Origin: Tolypeutes matacus
Taxonomy: Eukaryota; Chordata; Mammalia; Cingulata; Chlamyphoridae
Assembly: GCA_026826555.1 (NCBI GenBank)
Contig: JAKSZT010054568.1
Span: 10,994,882-11,058,881, forward strand
DNA length: 64,000 nucleotides
Reading direction: 5' to 3'
Translations under genes and position numbers: made by a program
Shown: piece after piece, positions 10,678 to 23,639 of the stretch
Layout: every line of letters starts with the position of its first letter
Position numbering within the stretch: the stretch's first letter is position 1
The notes under the pieces: generated by a model
Database searches by the model: none
The model's input: only the letters and a program-made list of their open reading frames with translations
Told to the model about the DNA's origin: nothing

Positions 10678-12749
10678 AACAAGACCTTTTAGAGGGAACA
10701 CCCTGTGTCCTATTAGAGCCACATAATCGTCATATATTTAATTCTCTTTTAAGATTTCAAAAAATATTCCTCAATAACTTCTTTTAATTAAAGAACATAG
10801 AAAGACAATACAAGATTTATTTTAAAAATCAGTTCCCAAATTATGACAGAGACTAAATGTAACTTGCTGAGTTGTCTTTATGTATGTGGACCTGCACAGA
10901 AATAGCGGGACCTGCAGATGTAGCAGTAAGGCTGCCACGTCTAGGGACCCTGCCATGTCCACAGAGTACTCATAGAACCACTGACCAGTTGACTAGGCTA
11001 GTAGCTCTCGTGGTCGTGACACCGTGTCTGTATGTTTGCTTGCTTGTTAATTTTGACTGTTTCTGTGCCATCCTCCCATTTGTTTTAGGTCTCCCTGATC
11101 CACAATAATTAACTAATATAATGAGGGTAGAGAAGACTAAGTCTCTCTTCAAGTTCAGAACGTTGAGTTTGTGCCCCATGTGTGGGGAATATGGAGTGGC
11201 ACGTAAGCCCGAGTGTGTGTGTTTGCGTGTGCACGTGTGAGTGGAATGTGCAAATATATTTGCCCTCTGTGATGTTCATTAGCATGCAGTCTTGTAGTCT
11301 TTTTTTATTAAATTTTATTAAATTTGGTGCTGTGACTTAAGCATAGAGGAAAAAAAATGGGGAATGATTTTATTACCAAAGCAACAGCCAGACAAAAGAG
11401 AAAGCAGAGAAAGAGGATCAGCTTGATGAAAACTACCACCTGAAGTTCTTAGGAAAGAGGAGTAAAAATAGAGTCAGCTCACTGCTAATGGGGTTCATTT
11501 TCACTGAAACAATAAGAATAGCAAAAAGTGAGTAGAGTATGACTTATCAGGTTGTGTGTAATGCTTTAACTCCTTTTACCTCCTGTGCACATTTTGTGTT
11601 ATTGTTTTTTGCATTTTTAATTCCTCACACATTTTGATTCCACAAGACAGGATTATTATTGTTTTGTATAGGAGGATTATCTTTCTTTCCTGGTTGTTTA
11701 TAATATTTGTTCTTTCTCTTTCAATGCATATTTTTATTTTACTGTATTAGGTGTATGTTTAATTTTTGTCATTTATTTTTCTTCCTGAATATGAGATATT
11801 ATTTCTTCAACATATATGGAAAATTCTTCACCATTTTTTCTCACAGTATTTTGTCTCCTCTTCATGGCTCCAACACTTTTAAGCATATTGGGTCTTCTCA
11901 TTTGTATTACTCATATCTTTAATTGTTTTCATATTTCCCAATTCTTTATCGCTCAGTTGTATTCTGTGTAATTACTTCAGATCCCTTTTCTTTCTCACTA
12001 TTGTTAATCTTTTTATTCACAATGACCTCTTTATCATATCCTATAAAAATGTAAGTGATTTTTTCTGCCATCTGTTACTTATGAGCAATATCATAACAAC
12101 CAGAAAGAAATAAAGAAGGATTGAGTTTCAAATTTTACTCCAAAATGTAGCTAGGGATGAAGTTTGTAGTGAATGTGGTGCCTGGAAATGTAGATTTTCA
12201 ATTTGCAAGTATTTGTGCCTCAGAAGCACTAATTTAGCTGGTAAAGCTCAGGATGAGGAGACAGTGGGCAGTAGTTGAGGTAATGATGGAGTTTCTCTTT
12301 TTGAGGGTTTGAGTTTTAGAAGATGTTATTCAAATTCTTTTGCACATATCCCTTTGATCAATGATTGCATACACTGGTACAGTTAAGAAATGCAGATCAC
12401 TTACATTAAAATGATGTTCTTTCATTGGTTTCATTCAGCCCCTGGGAAGTTGTGAGTGAGGAATTTCATATTTATGTACCAGAGATGCAAGCAAGTCAGA
12501 GCAAAGAAGGAGTGGAAAGAAACAAACATTTCAGAGAAGGACTTGGGGAAAGGGCAGCAGATACAATCAGGGCCTCCGCTGAGTGTGTGCTTTGCAGAGA
12601 TCTGTCCCGCCAGGTTTGCCTCCAAGGGCCTGGCTATGATTCTGCCATGCCACTTCCACGGGAGCTCAGCTCAACAGGACTCTATTTATCTACTTAGGAG
12701 GATTTTCTGAAATTGGAGAAGTTGTAAGCTTCCAGAAAAATCTGTATGG
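10678..12749. other. Unassigned AT-rich sequence with a TG-rich run
   Basis: A short imperfect TG-rich run sits at about 11213-11245. The stretch from 11570 to 12060 is strongly T-rich and may be an old antisense L1 or HAL1 piece, but I cannot align it confidently. Frames at 12425-12710 have no domain. Confidence 0.35.
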
Positions 12750-12773
12750 GAAATACAGAGTTCCCCCACCCTG

Positions 12774-12804
<31 letters not shown>

Positions 12805-12945
12805 CCTGTTATCACTTTGCATTAATGTGGTACCTTTCTTTTTTTATAATTGATGAATCAATAGTATTATAATTATACTATTCACTGTAGCCCATACTTT
12901 ACATTAAGGTTCACTCTTTGTGCTGTGAAGTCCTATGTTTGTTTG
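12750..12945 (-). repeat. L1 3' UTR fragment with internal (CA)n
   Basis: Antisense L1 3' end: 'acagagttcccccacc', an ACAC run at about 12774-12799, then 'ttgcattaatgtggtac', 'ataattgatgaatcaat' and 'aaggttcactctttgtg'. The order matches the older 3' UTR at 16480-16800. Confidence 0.65.
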
Positions 12946-13909
12946 TTTGTTTTTTATTCTTTACTAATAGATTTTTCATATAATTTTCAAATGGATTACT
13001 TTTTAGTTCATGTATGCTCCTTAAACCTACTTACTTTATGATCTTCATATTTTTTTTTTTCTGATTTTTCTCTTACAATTTTAGAGGGACTAATTCACCT
13101 TCAATTTTTATGTCTTCTGAACCATCTTCTTGGGTTGCTTCTTTCATGTGGCTTGAAATCTTTATTTTTAAACTCTATTTATGGGTGTGGGACTACTGTG
13201 TATCCCGGGTATTAGACATTTTCCCAGAGAACTGCTTTGTGTTTGGTTAGCCAGTGCCCAGTGGTTTTAAAAATTACTTGTTTTGAGGATTCCCTGCCAT
13301 GAAGGGACCTGATTCTGCTCACAGTCTTCAGTTTTTCATTTTCTCCTCACTTAGATATCCAGGCAGAAATAAGCTTACACTATTTCTTAATTTGTTAGGA
13401 GTTTTATTTTCTGGTCCCTAAACTAATGAGGTTTCACAGGTTGACTTTTCGTAGCCATTGTCACCCGGTCTTCCTCCTCTCTGTGCCTCGCCCTCACCAT
13501 CCCGGCCTCTTCCAGTCCTTCCCTCCACCCACCCTCAGCCACTGGCCGTGGGGGCAGCATCCACTCAGTTTAACCGTCTGGCCTTGAATTCCCTCTTTTC
13601 CCCTGGATCTTAGATGCTTTCCTTAGGCATTCCACGTTTTTCCTTTTTTCCTTCTATCTGCCGATGCAGTTTTCTCATGTATTTGTAGAGGAGGGACAGT
13701 GCTCACTATCGTTACCTGATACGCTGGGACAACCAGATCAAAGTCATTGTGCTAAGCTAAACAAAAGTTTAGTCACAACACTAATGTATTGTGTGCATCT
13801 GTCCACATATAAAAATCCAGTTAAAAGCTTAGAAAATTCTGGCAGGACATGTTCATAAGAGTTAATCATAATTTCCTCTGGAAAAAGTAGGGAAATTAGG
13901 AAGCACATA
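12946..13909. other. Unassigned non-coding sequence
   Basis: Mostly T-rich, with a short pyrimidine- and GC-rich patch at about 13460-13560. No gene or named repeat can be supported. Confidence 0.35.
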
Positions 13910-16460
13910 GAATGAAACTTGATTTTTCACTTTGTAGCTGTGGGTATAGAATTAACTGTAATATTATTGAAATTAGAATTCTGTATAAAAACAGCCATAT
14001 AAATTAAATTCAAGGGCATTATAATTTTCAAAGCATCGTATAAAATAGACAATTCTTTTGTAAGCCTTATGAAAGGGGAAAAAAGAGGAAATGAGAAAGA
14101 AAAATTGTTAGGCTGAAATAAGGACTAAAGTCACAGGAAAATTTGTGACAGAGTATTTTCTGAAATTCATGAAAATAATTTGTAAAATTATAATAAAATG
14201 TAAGATTTTCACGGAAAATACACAATATAAAATTTGCTTCAAGAAGAGGTAGAAAAACTGAATAGACAATAACCCTTTAAGAAAATGGAAAAAATAAAGG
14301 CAAAGATGTCGCACAACTTTCAAATAAATTCAACGTTCAAATAAATTCACTAGGAAGTCTTATCAGTCTATTTATAAACAGATAATTTCTAAGTTATTTT
14401 AAATTGCTAATCAGCATAGGAGACATGAATTTATTGTCCAATGGAACTTTCTCTTTCATTCTATAAACCTGGCAAAAATGTTATTTTAAAAAATAAATCT
14501 ATAATACACAAGAATATGAAAACTATGGACACATTTTACTCAAGAATATGACATAAAGATCTAAAAACTTGATCAAAAATACCTATTTAAAGTGTGCCAT
14601 AATTGAGTAGGATTTATTCAAGATGATATGAATCAGGAAAGCTGTTGTTGTAATTCTCTACTTCAAAATATGAAAAGAGAAACATATAATAATCATGATA
14701 TAAGTAAGAAACCATTTGATAAAATTCAACACTGATACCCGATTATACACAAAAGTGAAAATTCATGACTATGTGTAAGAGAAACAGGCTTTTTTGGCAA
14801 AGAGCATCTACAATACCAGGAGAGCAAGTGATATTTAATAATAAAACTTGCCTACTGTATCTGCTGCTGTTTTATATATCATTGTATTGGACGACCTAAT
14901 TAAAGGCAAGAAAAACAACGAAGGATTATAAATAATGAAAGAGATCAGTGAACTCGCTATGAATTGCAGGCAATATGATTTCTACTTCTAAAATTCAAAA
15001 GCATCAAATAAACAATTATTAGAACTAGTAATATGGATTACTAATTTGGTAGGATATAATTCAATATTTTCCTTTAGCACAGTAACATTCAATTGAAACA
15101 TATAAAGGGAAGATGGTAACAGTCATAATAACAACAAAAGTTATAAAATATCCAGATATAAACCTAATAACAATTAAAGAAGGATTATAAATTATTTCTA
15201 AATCTTCACTTTACGTGATCAGACAACAGTCAATAAAGGGATAAATAGATTATGTTTCTGTTTGAAAACACTCAATATATTATATGAGTTTTTCTTTAAA
15301 TTAGTCTACAAATGATAATGTAGTTCCAATGATAATGCAAATGATTTCTAATGAAGTTTGATAAGCTGATTTTAAAGATTATTTGGAAAATTCATGTCTT
15401 AAATGCAAAAGGAAAAAAGAGGGAATTTGCCCTACCAGTACTAAAAATGTTCTAAAAGTTAGGTTAATTAAAACAATATGGTCCTGGAAGAAGAATGGAC
15501 AAAAAGAACAAAGAAAGAGAAAAGAGAATATGTCAAAAAAGTTTCACATATCTATATCTATATCTATATCTATATCTATATCTATATCTATATCNNNNNN
15601 NNNNATATCTATATCTATATCTATATCTATATCTATATCTATATCTATATCTATATCTATATCTATATACATACACACGGTGTATGGTAAAGTTGGCATT
15701 TCAAATCTGTGAGGAAAGGATAGCCTGTTTAATAAATAACTTCTAGGAAATTGCTATTCTTTAGATAACCATAAAGCTGTAAATCCTTCCTTACTTCACA
15801 CTGCTAAACTAAATAACAACAGATGGATTAAAGTTCTCATGTGAGAACAAAGAAACCAAAGGATCACTTGAATTTAACAAATCAAGTATTGAATATTTTT
15901 TTTATAACTCTGGAGTGGAAAAGGCCTTCTTATGCAGAGCTTACATCCAGAATCTCTAAAGGAAAATAATATGAAGTTATAAGAATTTAAAGTTATTATA
16001 TCACAAAAGGTACCATAATGAAAGTTAAAGATCATATGAACAAGTGCTAGAAAATATTTGACACATATTCAACAAATAAATGGCTAACATCTAGAATAAA
16101 AAGTTTAAACAAATTGATATGTGAGAAAAATAGCCTGATAGGAAAATGGGTAAAAGATATGAACAGGCATTCCAAGAAGAAAAAAAACAACAAATATGAA
16201 CAATAGTCAATTTCTGTGGTAAGTTAAAAAAATAAAAAATAACTGTCAACGATTCAGGATGTGTCATATTCTTTCTACTTAATTTATTAAAAAACAAAAC
16301 AAAACACTTTTTATAGCAAATGTTTCTAGGGTTGGCAAAATGTGACTTCTCACCAACTGTTTGTAATGGTCTAAATTGCTAAACCCTGTTTGGAAGTAAA
16401 ATTGCCATTAGATATCATAACTTAAATACATATAAATTCTAAAGAAATATTTCCACATGC
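13910..16460 (+). mobile_element. Old L1 ORF2 (plus strand), left part
   Basis: A highly decayed plus-strand L1. The 'ccatttgataaaattcaacac' phrase near 14712 marks the reverse transcriptase region, 'cataaagggaagatgg'-type text lies further on, and the 15360-15500 block fits ORF2 downstream of the reverse transcriptase domain. The C-terminal region reaches about 16300. All frames are broken. The copy resumes at 18835 after a minus-strand L1, so it is interrupted by that insertion. A microsatellite and an assembly gap lie inside it at 15545-15667. Confidence 0.65.
15545..15667 (+). repeat. (TATATC)n hexanucleotide array with assembly gap
   Basis: Near-perfect TATATC repeats on both sides of ten N bases at 15595-15604. 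The run of N is probably a placeholder, so the true array length is unknown. The alternating Ser-Ile, Tyr-Ile and Tyr-Leu open frames across it are artefacts of the repeat. Confidence 0.95.
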
Positions 16461-16464
16461 ACAT

Positions 16465-18640
16465 TAAAAATTTTATTTGAGAAGTTGTGGATTTATAGCA
16501 CAATCACGCATGAAATACAGGATTCCCATACCCCTTGCCTTGCTGTGGAACTTTTGTTGCAATTGATGGTAGCATTTTTTTATAATTGTAATTTTTTTTT
16601 AACAGTAGTTACCTTTGTTATGATTGATGAAAGATTTTTAAATTAGTCCTATTAACTATCGTCCATAGTTTATACCAGGTATATTTTTCCCATGTACGAC
16701 CCTATTATTATCACCTTGTATTAGTGGTGCACATTTGTTAAAATTCATTAAAGAACATTCTTAATACTTGTACTACTAACTCTAGTCAATCTTCTTCAAT
16801 AGATTTCATTGTGTTATACAATTTAATTTTTATCATTTAATTTTTATTCAAGTAACAAATGCGACCTTAACTTTTCCCTATTAACCACATTGACTTATAT
16901 AATTCAGGGCTGTTAATTACACTCACAATAAATTGCTACCCTCACCACCATCCATTTCCAAACCTCTGCAATCAGCCTCAATAGTAATTCTGTACAAATT
17001 GTACACATTGAGCATCTGCTCACATTTTTTAACAACAGTCTACCCCCTGGTAACCTATATTCTAGATTCTGACTCTGTGAGGTGGCTTGTGATAATCAGT
17101 GAGATCATACAATATTTGTTGTTTTGTGTCTGGCTTATTTCACTCAACATAATGTCCTCAAGATCCATCCATGTTGTTGCATCAGGACTTCATTCCTTCT
17201 TACAGCTGAATAATATTCCAGCGAATGGATAGACCACATTTTGTTTATCCATTCATCAGTTGATGGATACCTGGGTAGTTTCCATCTTTTGGCAATTGTG
17301 AATAATGTGCTATGAACATCGGTATGCACATGTCTGTTCATGCCCTTGCTTTCATTTCTTCTGAGTAAATACCTAGTAGCGGGATTGTCTGATCATATGG
17401 CAACTTCCTGAGGAACTTCCTGAGGAACCACCAAACTGACTTCCACAGCAGCTGTAGCAGTCTACATCCCCAGCAGCAGTGAACAGGCGTTCCTATCTCT
17501 CCACATCCTCTCCAACACTAGTAGTTTTCTTTCTTTTTTTAAAATAGTGGCCATTCTAGTGTGTGTAAAATGATACCTCACTGTGGTTTTGATTTACGTT
17601 TCTCTAACAGCTAGTGATGTTGAGCATCTTTCCATGTGCTTTTTAGTCATTTCTATATCCTCTTTGTAGACATACCTATTCAAGTCTTTTGCCCATTTTA
17701 AAATCGGGTATTTCTTTATGTATTCTGGATATTAACCCCCTTTTGGATATGGTTGTTTCCAAATATTTTCTTCCATTGAATAGATTGTTTTTCCACTTTC
17801 ACCACAAAGTCCTTTGTGGAAAAAAAGTTTTTAATTTTAAGGAGGTCCCATTACCTATTTGTTCTTTCCTTGCTTATGGAAAGTCTAAGAAGTCATTGTT
17901 GAACACAAAATCCTGAAGATGCTTTCCTACCTGTTCTTCTAGTAGTTTTATAGTCCTGGTTCTTGTATTTAGGTCGTTGACCCATTTTCACTTAATTTTT
18001 GTATACGGTGTGAGAGGCATCCTCTTTGATTCTTTTGCATATGGATGTCCAATTCTACCAGCACCATTTTTTGAAGAGATTATTGATTCTCAATTGAGTG
18101 GACTTGGCAGCTTTGTCAAAATTGATTGACCATAGAGGTAAGAGTCTATTTCTAAACTCTCAATTTGACTACATTTGTCAATATATCTATCCATGTGCCA
18201 GGAACAAGCTATTTTGACCACTGTAGCTCTGTAATATGTTCTAAAGTCAAGACATGTGACTCCACCAACTTTGCTCTTTTTCAAGATGTTTTTGGCTATT
18301 CAAGGTTCCTTTCCAAATAAATTTGATAATTGACTTTTCCATTTTGAGAAGTAGGTTGTTGAAAGTTTGATTGGGATTGCCTTGGATCTGTAAATCATTT
18401 TGGGTAGACCTGACATTTTAACAATATTTAGTCTTCCAATCTATGAACACAGAATGTCCTTCCATTTATTTAGGTCTTTGATTTCTTTTAGCAATGCTTC
18501 ACAGTTTTCTGTGTATAAATCCTTCATTACATTTATTTGTTATTTGATTTTTTATGCCTCTAGTGTATTTTTAATCTCTACTTTTGTACCTTCAATCCCC
18601 AGATGAACCTGAGTATTTGCATACCTGTGACATTTTGTTC
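16465..18640 (-). mobile_element. L1 (minus strand): 3' UTR and ORF2 C-terminal part
   Basis: The 3' UTR occupies about 16465-17080 and includes recurrent phrases such as 'ttgtattagtggtgcac' and 'gttaaaattcattaaag'. ORF2 C-terminal codons are clearest at 17144-17341, with the motifs STDEWINKMWSIHSLEYYSA and then a Trp-Ile-Leu end typical of L1 ORF2. Upstream ORF2 sequence continues to about 18640. It is 5' truncated and broken by stops. It lies inside the plus-strand L1 at 13910-19160 and is therefore younger than it. Confidence 0.8.
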
Positions 18641-18834
18641 TCTTGATGTTCTACAGTATAGAATTCATATGTACAACTTCTTTCTCAAAAAGCTCTGAAG
18701 ATGTTCTTTTACCTGTTTAGTGTTTTGGAAGGAAAGTCTAGAACTAACTTAATTTTTTTTTTTCTAGTCTGTTGGATTTGTTGTCTTCCTCTTAATTTTT
18801 AAGTCACTACACTAGAATACTTACATTTTGATCA

Positions 18835-19160
18835 CTTTATTCATACAATGGAATATTACTCAGCAATTAAATGAACTGTTGCTACACTCAGCAACATAGA
18901 TGGATTTCAAAAGACTTAATATCTAGTAGAAAGAGCCAAATGCAGTTCCTTTTAAATGAAATCAAAAACAGGCAAAACTAATCTATGTTGATGAAGATGG
19001 ATTCTAGGAACTTTCTGGGAAGATGCAAATATTCGATATCTTTTTCTGGATGGTATTTATATGGATATATGCATATGTAAAAAATTATCAAGCTGTACAC
19101 TTATGATTTGGGAATTCACTGTTATATAAATTACACCTAAGTAAAAATAATATTAAAAAA
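18835..19160 (+). mobile_element. Old L1 (plus strand), right part: ORF2 end and 3' UTR
   Basis: Starts at 'attcatacaatggaatatta' and continues through the 'ctcagcaacatagatgg' and 'atggatatatgcatatg' blocks. It continues in order from the plus-strand L1 that stops at about 16460, which supports a nested insertion between them. The 18641-18834 stretch is unassigned. Confidence 0.65.
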
Positions 19161-19269
19161 ATTTTGAAAAGCGATAATGGATTATTATAAACTAAATTAG
19201 GTGTTGACATAAATTGCATCTCCTTTTCTACATGCTATATTTTTGCTGAATGAATAGATAGAGTTCTTG

Positions 19270-22200
19270 GTATTCCCTTCTCAGCGTTATTCTAATTCAA
19301 TTGCTTTGCATCAAAATTTAGTCTTCAGGACCAGAATACCATGCTGGTGTTCTGTGCTGGTCCAACCATATGACACTAGGATGCAATTGGTAGCAAGACA
19401 GTAGGTAGGATGGTAGAAGGAAGCTAACACTCTAGATCATTTTAAGGCATATGCATTACTAAGTGTGGGAGACAGAATCCTAGGAGAATAGAGGGGCTTC
19501 ATCTCAGCAAAGTTTCTGAGGATCTAAGGAATCCGAGACATGACCAGAAGGCTAAAGAAGTTTTGTAGCTTTTTTTTTTCTTGGTACCAATGACCCTTAC
19601 CATTACAAAAGAGGCACAATACTTGTTAGACCCCCCTGGACTTTGGAAATAAGGTATAAAAATTTAAATATGATTTCTCCCCCAATTTACTGGGAGACCT
19701 AAAAGTCTGCCAGCTTTCAAGAGGAGCTCATAGCAGATAATGACTCTCCAGCTGTTCCCACCTGCAGTGAATCAGCTCAGCCCCTTTTGCCCTTATGAAC
19801 CAGCATATCTAATATTGCTTGAAGTGCTCGTAGCAGACTAGGAAGCTATACGTAGATTGTGGCAAGACTTTGAAGGTTGAATCTCAACAAAATTCCCCAG
19901 GGTTATGAAATTTATGAGCTTTTGGGCAAGCAACTGTTTTCTTTTACAAAGTAGTTCTTGGCTTCTTGTTGGGCCATGGTAGAGGCTAGAGCAGGTTCGG
20001 CAAACCACAGCTCCCAAGCCAGCCTGGCCTGTTTTTGTGTGGGCCGGGCCATGTGCTGAGAATGGCTTTGATCATTTTTAAAGAATGAAAACAATGAAAA
20101 GAGGAATATTTCATGCCATGTTAAAATTAAATGAACTTCAGATTTTGTTGTACATGAAGTTTTGCTGGAACTCATACAGGCTCGTTCTTTTGCCTACGGT
20201 CTATGCCTGCTTTTGTGCTACCATGGCAGGATTGAGTCATTCTAACAGAGGCTGTATGACCTGCAAAGCCAAGATATTTACTATTTGGCCCTTTACAGGA
20301 AAGAAGCTTGCCAAGTCCTTGGAATAGATGCTTGATAATGGGATGCCAGGAGTCCCATGCTAACTGGACTTCCACCACATCTTGGGTGTTAGCTGGTTTA
20401 GGTTGGCATAAGAAGGGAGTTCTTGGGAGCGCTTCATTCTCCACTGGAAGCATGCATCATGCAGAAGTGGATCAGGTAGCTCCTGACTTTGCAAATAAAA
20501 TGCGTGCGCTGTTTCACATTCCTAGTGACCAACTTATCTGAAGTACTTTTCCCTCCAACTCACATCTATGGCCACATGGCCAGTCAATCATAAATAGCTA
20601 GTTTACAAGGAACACAAGTCAAGTCTGGTTTGCAAGTGGCTCTACATAAAAGGGTGGCAGAACCTTAAGTGAACTCCACGGATGTTACCGTCTCAGGCAG
20701 GGAAGATATTAAAGAATACTGGGGAGGGAGATTCTTTGCTCTGAGTAGGACATTATAAGTACATCTCAATATTCACTCTTCTTGAAGAAGAGGTGACTTG
20801 AAATAATAATCTATGGCAGTTCTTAAGCAGCAGCTAATAATCTGACCAAAAGACATAACTCTCAGAATAGGCTCAAAATATAAGAATATTCATGCCCCAT
20901 GTGAATGTTGGCATGCATGAAACAACCAACAAGTAGCAAAGAGCACTGTGGAGAGGCAGTTAACTATCCAAATGGAATGGCTATGGGCCAGTCCCTGTCT
21001 CCAGTCACCCAAGTGGCTGCTCGATGAGGTCATGAACCAAGTGTCTGGAGCGAGCATGGGGGCTGTGCATGTGCTCTCTACTTGCCCACCTAAAATCTCA
21101 CCTGTCTGCTTCCACAACTAAAGGCCCAATTTTTTGTTAGCAGCAGTCAACTCTGAGCCGGAGATGGTCTATCACATTTCTGCAGGTCAAGTTAGCTACT
21201 TAGTAGCAGATAGATATTTGACCCCAATTAAGGAAGAGGCAGTCCTCATTGCACTAGATATCTGTAGTCCCTGCTTTCCATGTTCCTGCTAATACTTTAA
21301 TTTGAGCACTTATTGGGTGTCTTTTATACCATCATGGTCTCCCATGCATGGTAAATTATGCAGTATTTCTTTTTTTTTTCTGGTAACAAATTCACTTCAC
21401 AGTTAAAAAAAAAAAAGGCATTGGGTGAATGCATTATGAAACTCACCATCCTGAAGTAAATAGCATTGTAGAAGAGTGGAATGCACTATTGAACGTAAGT
21501 TATGGTGCCGTTTGGAGGAAACACCATTAGTCCTACTGGGTACTATGCTCTGAACCAGTGATCAATATATGGTGTTGATTCTTCCATAGATACAAGTTAT
21601 GGAAGAGGTAAATAAGAGTTGGAACTGGGAATGGCACTTACCATAATTGCATGTAATTAACCACTTGCATCATTTTTGCTTTCCATCCTTGCTACTCTTG
21701 ACTTTGCTGATTTACATGTTTTAGTACCAAAAGAAGATTCTTTAGGGGATCCACCAAGAGTTCCCTGGACTCCAAGATTTCCACCTGAGCATTTCATGCT
21801 CCTCTTACTATAAGAAAACAAGCTAAAACAGGATTATGTTACGGACCAGGGTATTTGAGTCTGACTTTCTAGGGAAAATAGGGTTGCTGCCAACTAAATG
21901 GAGGTAACAAAGAATATGAGTGGCTTATGGAGAAGCCTCTAGAACAGCTCCTTGTTCTATACAAGTGTTAAAAGTTAACAGAAAACAGCTCCACTCCCAC
22001 GTCGTCAGGAAACACATCAATAGCAAACACAATAGACTGTATAGTTGCAAAATTAAGGACAATAGCTTCTAACCTTGCCCTTTATGGGTGAATTAAATAG
22101 TTATATAGTTTAACTTGTCTTTCTTCCAGCTCCCTCCAACTGTTTGATCAAGTATATCAGGGTGGTAGTCACAAATTCCATGATAGAATCACAGCGAATT

Positions 22201-22310
22201 GTGGACCAAATAGTTCTCTCCCAGATCTGCTGACCTTGTAGCTAGATGGACTATCTGATGTATTTTTGACATCTGTCTCCTTCAACTGTTTTTGTCAGGG
22301 GTAAGCATTT
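19270..22310 (+). pseudogene. Decayed ERVL-type endogenous retrovirus pol region
   Basis: The order of diverged blocks fits the internal coding region of a class III (ERVL) endogenous retrovirus read on the plus strand. Reverse-transcriptase-to-RNase H-like sequence lies at 19400-19860, and RNase H-to-integrase-like sequence at about 20630-21560 ('catgccccatgtgaatgttg', 'gtgatcaatatatggtg'). All frames are broken, so no protein can be made. A hAT element sits inside at 19992-20321. A better preserved homologous fragment is at 61870-62880. I see no clear flanking LTR. Confidence 0.5.
19992..20321 (+). mobile_element. hAT-Charlie-type non-autonomous DNA transposon
   Basis: A 330-bp element with the familiar order 'cggcaaaccac', 'gcctgtttttgtg', 'ctatgcctgcttttgtgcta', 'tatttactatttggcccttt', 'agcttgccaag'. 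It begins CAG and ends CTTG, a decayed hAT terminal repeat. The flanking 8-mers (19984-19991 and 20322-20329) match at 5 of 8 positions, consistent with an old 8-bp TSD. The exact family name was not determined. Confidence 0.75.
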
Positions 22311-22479
22311 TCTAAAAAGTATAGATGGACTAGAAGTGTGTATTTGCATGTTGTCCACTAAAGGAGAGAACAGTTTTGCCATTTGCCAATGTGATACTGC
22401 GGCTTCCGACATCCTTCCTCTCTGGATGAAGCTCTAAATAGAGGGAGTCAGAATGTGAAAGGGGAGAGATAGCCACTGC

Positions 22480-23150
22480 CTCTGCCTCCCAGCCGAGCCT
22501 GGGTGCTTGACCACACCACACTAGATCACTCGCTTCCCACCCAGGAGAGCGAGTCTTGTGGGGTGGCCCCCAGGCGGGCAGTCTAACAGAGGTTTCCTGC
22601 AGCAGCCCCCGCGAAGGCAAGAATTCGTGGATGAGCTGGTGAGGCCAGAGGCAGCAGCGGCCTCCCAGACGCGTGGCAAGGGCGTGGCCGAGGCTCTCCT
22701 TCCTTCCTCGGCTCACGGCTGATCCTGCTCGCCAGCCTTCTACGCAGGGTCTTTGCGCTGCCTGACTCCTTTTCAATAAACCCTTCTTGTTTTTCTTACG
22801 GACTGGGACAGGCCACCTTCGCAGCCCCAGCTTGACAGCACGCCTTTCAGCCACGGGGCCTGAGGCGGCGCTCAGGAGAGAGGCAAGGCCTTCCAAGGGA
22901 GGCTCAGGCCAGGACTTTAGACTCCGTAAAGCAGTTTCCAGAGTAGGGTCCAGAGCTCCTGGGAGGCCCCTTCCAGCGGGACTGGGAGGTCAAGCTGTTT
23001 TGACCACAGTCCTGAGAAGGGGTTTGGCTTCTTCACAGCGCTGGTGTTTCCTGGGGCAGCGCAAGCCACGGGGCCTCGGCACAGGCCTGGGCCAGCTCTG
23101 CCGTCGCTTCCTCCACCCCACCCTCTTGGGAAAAAAGAGCTTCACTCAAG
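22480..23150. promoter_or_regulatory. CpG-rich, GC-rich segment
   Basis: This is the most CpG-rich stretch I noticed in the window. By hand I count roughly 23 CpG in the first 400 bp, which is near the island threshold. It could be an orphan CpG island, a promoter or a GC-rich retroviral LTR; a 'caataaaccc' phrase occurs near 22774. The 188-codon minus frame (22330-22896) and 144-codon plus frame (22787-23221) overlap on opposite strands, as expected in GC-rich DNA, and show no domain. Confidence 0.4.
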
Positions 23151-23259
23151 AGCAGTCTGATGAATGCTCAAAAGCATTACTTTCATTAGACAGCCCGACC
23201 CTGGGGTGCACATCTGTTTAACCTCTTGCATGACCAAATGGGAAGTGCACGTAAAGCAC

Positions 23260-23400
23260 AGATCCCCAAGCTTTCTCCAATGGCGTCCGTGATTTTTTTT
23301 TTCATGGTGGCCCCTGGATCACAAGCTCTGTTTGTGAAGTAGTTAGGTTTAACGACCTCAGTGGCCATTTTCAAAAATAGTATTGTTGAAATTCCAACCT
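23260..23400 (+). repeat. Possible hAT-type terminal fragment (left)
   Basis: The phrase 'ccccaagctttctccaatgg' is loosely inverted relative to 'ggtttgggaattgtgg' at 24342-24357. Together they could be the terminal repeats of one decayed element with an L1 fragment lodged between. Weak. Confidence 0.25.
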
Positions 23401-23639
23401 AATGTGTGATTCTAGCAGAGCTAATATACGGGTTGACTGTGGTTGAAAGGGAAAGTCTAAGGTCATGTATGTTACTAGAAGGAAAGCTAAAAATGTAACG
23501 TGGGACTTTAGAGCATAGGAAAAGCCGCTTGTGAAATATGGACGTGGGTTACATTGCATATATAAGACTGTTTTTCTTTGAAACTGAACAAACGTATGTT
23601 AATGTTACAATATGTTAATATCAGGCAAAAACAAAACAA

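Noticed and set aside
15383..15746. Alternating Ser-Ile, Tyr-Ile and Tyr-Leu repeat proteins
   Set aside because: The hexanucleotide microsatellite read in three frames, with unknown residues from the N gap.
22330..23221. 188- and 144-codon frames in GC-rich DNA
   Set aside because: Opposite-strand overlap, no domain or signal, and stop codons are rare in GC-rich sequence. Kept only as a CpG-rich segment.
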